From UBA1858 sp963976865 (GTDB lineage: Bacteria; Pseudomonadota; Gammaproteobacteria; UBA4575): a DNA stretch of 40,661 nt. A program made the translations under genes and the position numbers. The notes beneath the pieces were generated by a model, which searched no databases, had not been told where the DNA came from, and worked only from the letters and a program-made list of their open reading frames with translations. This document shows positions 39,734-40,661 of the stretch, piece by piece; position 1 is the first letter of the stretch; each line of letters starts with the position of its first letter. The stretch lies in contig CAXBLY010000011.1 of the NCBI GenBank assembly GCA_963976865.1, positions 1 to 40,661 on the forward strand. Reading direction: 5' to 3'.

Positions 39734-40525
39734 ATGGAAGATCAATCAGTTGACGCTTATAAACCCGCCAAAATAGCTGAATTAGTAGAAAACATTGGTG
39801 TGAGCAAAGCAGTTATGCCTACTGTACCGACGATCATGCTGGGTTTAATGGCAGGTGCATTCATTGCCTTTGGCGCAATGTTTTATACACTGGTAATGAC
39901 TAATCATGATATGGGGCTAGGCCCTGCCAGATTGCTTGGCGGCATAGCATTTTCACTGGGTTTAATACTGGTAGTAGTGGGAGGAGCGGAACTTTTTACG
40001 GGTAACAATTTTATTGTTATGGCATGGGCCGAAAATAAAGTAACAACTCTCCAGTTACTAAGAAACTGGTCCATTGTCTATATAGCAAATTTTGTAGGAG
40101 CGGTAGGTACTGCAATATTAATGTTTTGGTCTGGCGCACTTGCACTTGGTGATAACGCATTTGCAGATAATGCAGTAGACATTGCCGCTTACAAGACCAG
40201 CTTATCTCCTATACAGGCATTTGTCAGAGGTATTTTATGTAATGCGCTGGTATGTCTATCGGTTTGGCTCTGCTTTGCAGCACGTGATGTAGCAAGTAAA
40301 ATATTGGCAATTATATTCCCTGTTTCAGCTTTCGTTGCTTTAGGCTTTGAGCATTGCATTGCAAATATGTACTTCATTCCGCTTGGCATGCTGCTAAGCG
40401 ATGGTCAAATAGGAGTATCAGAATTTTTAACAAATATTATCCCTGTCACAGCCGGAAATATTGTTGGAGGAAGTATATTTGTCGCGTTTGTATACTGGGT
40501 TGTTTATGTTAGAAAATATGAATAA
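39734..40525 (+). CDS. Formate/nitrite transporter family protein (FocA/NirC-like)
   Basis: The 263-residue protein has the six-helix FNT plan with two half repeats. Signature stretches are GGAELFTGNNFIVMAWAENK and ALGFEHCIANMYFIPLGMLL, where the His is the central pore histidine of FocA and NirC. The helix-breaking gate region is near the first signature. FNT proteins pass formate, nitrite or hydrosulfide across the inner membrane as pentamers. No enzyme gene is adjacent, so the substrate cannot be chosen; the GFEH-C substitution gives no clear hint. A GGGGT site lies 9-13 bases before the ATG. Confidence 0.92.
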   Translation: MEDQSVDAYKPAKIAELVENIGVSKAVMPTVPTIMLGLMAGAFIAFGAMFYTLVMTNHDMGLGPARLLGGIAFSLGLILVVVGGAELFTGNNFIVMAWAENKVTTLQLLRNWSIVYIANFVGAVGTAILMFWSGALALGDNAFADNAVDIAAYKTSLSPIQAFVRGILCNALVCLSVWLCFAARDVASKILAIIFPVSAFVALGFEHCIANMYFIPLGMLLSDGQIGVSEFLTNIIPVTAGNIVGGSIFVAFVYWVVYVRKYE

Positions 40526-40657
40526 TGACATTGAAATTATGCTACGAACAGAGTACAAATCCATATTATAACAACCAGTACAGATAGCCCGAATGTCTGC
40601 TTGACCTGGCGGTCTCAAACGATGGATGCAACACTTTATCATAGTGAGGAAACCATT

Positions 40658-40661
40658 ATGG
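40658..40661 (+). CDS. Possible start codon of a gene continuing beyond the window
   Basis: The window ends with GAGGA, 8 bases, then ATG at 40658. The spacing is right for a ribosome site, so a plus-strand gene probably begins here. Nothing of its product can be read. Confidence 0.4.

Overview
The window looks like a chromosome segment of a marine or brackish-water gammaproteobacterium. The reasons are the order recA-recX-alaS-lysC-csrA-tRNA-Ser-tRNA-Arg, a Pil-Chp type chemosensory operon, an mutS next to pncC, and glucosylglycerate (compatible solute) genes. I cannot name the genus from sequence alone. Base composition is moderately AT-rich and becomes visibly richer in AT inside the accessory regions.

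Layout. 1-5.0 kb (minus): a twitching-motility chemosensory operon read pilG-like, pilH, pilI, pilJ, then the 5' part of a large acidic protein at the window edge, probably the ChpA/PilL kinase. 5.6-10.6 kb (plus): a TetR regulator, an RND/MMPL exporter, a LolA-like periplasmic protein and an outer-membrane barrel in one overlapping operon, with a candidate TetR operator inside the regulator's promoter. 10.7-17.0 kb is a patchwork of small genes: DUF302, a cupin (DUF4437), three small unknowns separated by copies of one intergenic repeat, a GAF protein with a degenerate GGDEF domain, a methyltransferase, two tiny membrane proteins and a secreted metallo-beta-lactamase-fold protein.

17.2-21.7 kb is the most interesting part. 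tRNA-Arg and csrA flank a small genomic island inserted at the 3' end of tRNA-Ser(GCU). The displaced tRNA 3' fragment lies at 17428-17491, and paired GGGTGTCA repeats lie near both ends, but no integrase is present. Its own cargo is one DUF3800 gene. Nested in it is an exactly 2400-bp IS1595-family transposon (18791-21190) with 27-bp inverted repeats, an 8-bp AATAAATT target duplication, three small passenger genes, and a transposase broken by a single in-frame TAG.

21.5-31.0 kb is core: csrA, lysC, alaS, recX, recA, thpR, pncC, mutS. 31.07-31.5 kb is a tandem array with a strict 70-bp period built on an ATTCCC hairpin. 31.5-35.4 kb (minus): gpgP-like phosphatase, gpgS and a GH13_18 phosphorylase, which together look like synthesis and phosphorolytic recovery of glucosylglycerate. 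36.2-38.6 kb (plus): arsR-arsI-arsC-acr3, covering organic and inorganic arsenic. 38.9-40.5 kb: an FNR-type box, a second DUF302 gene and a formate/nitrite transporter.

All family assignments are read from motifs by eye; no database search was run.
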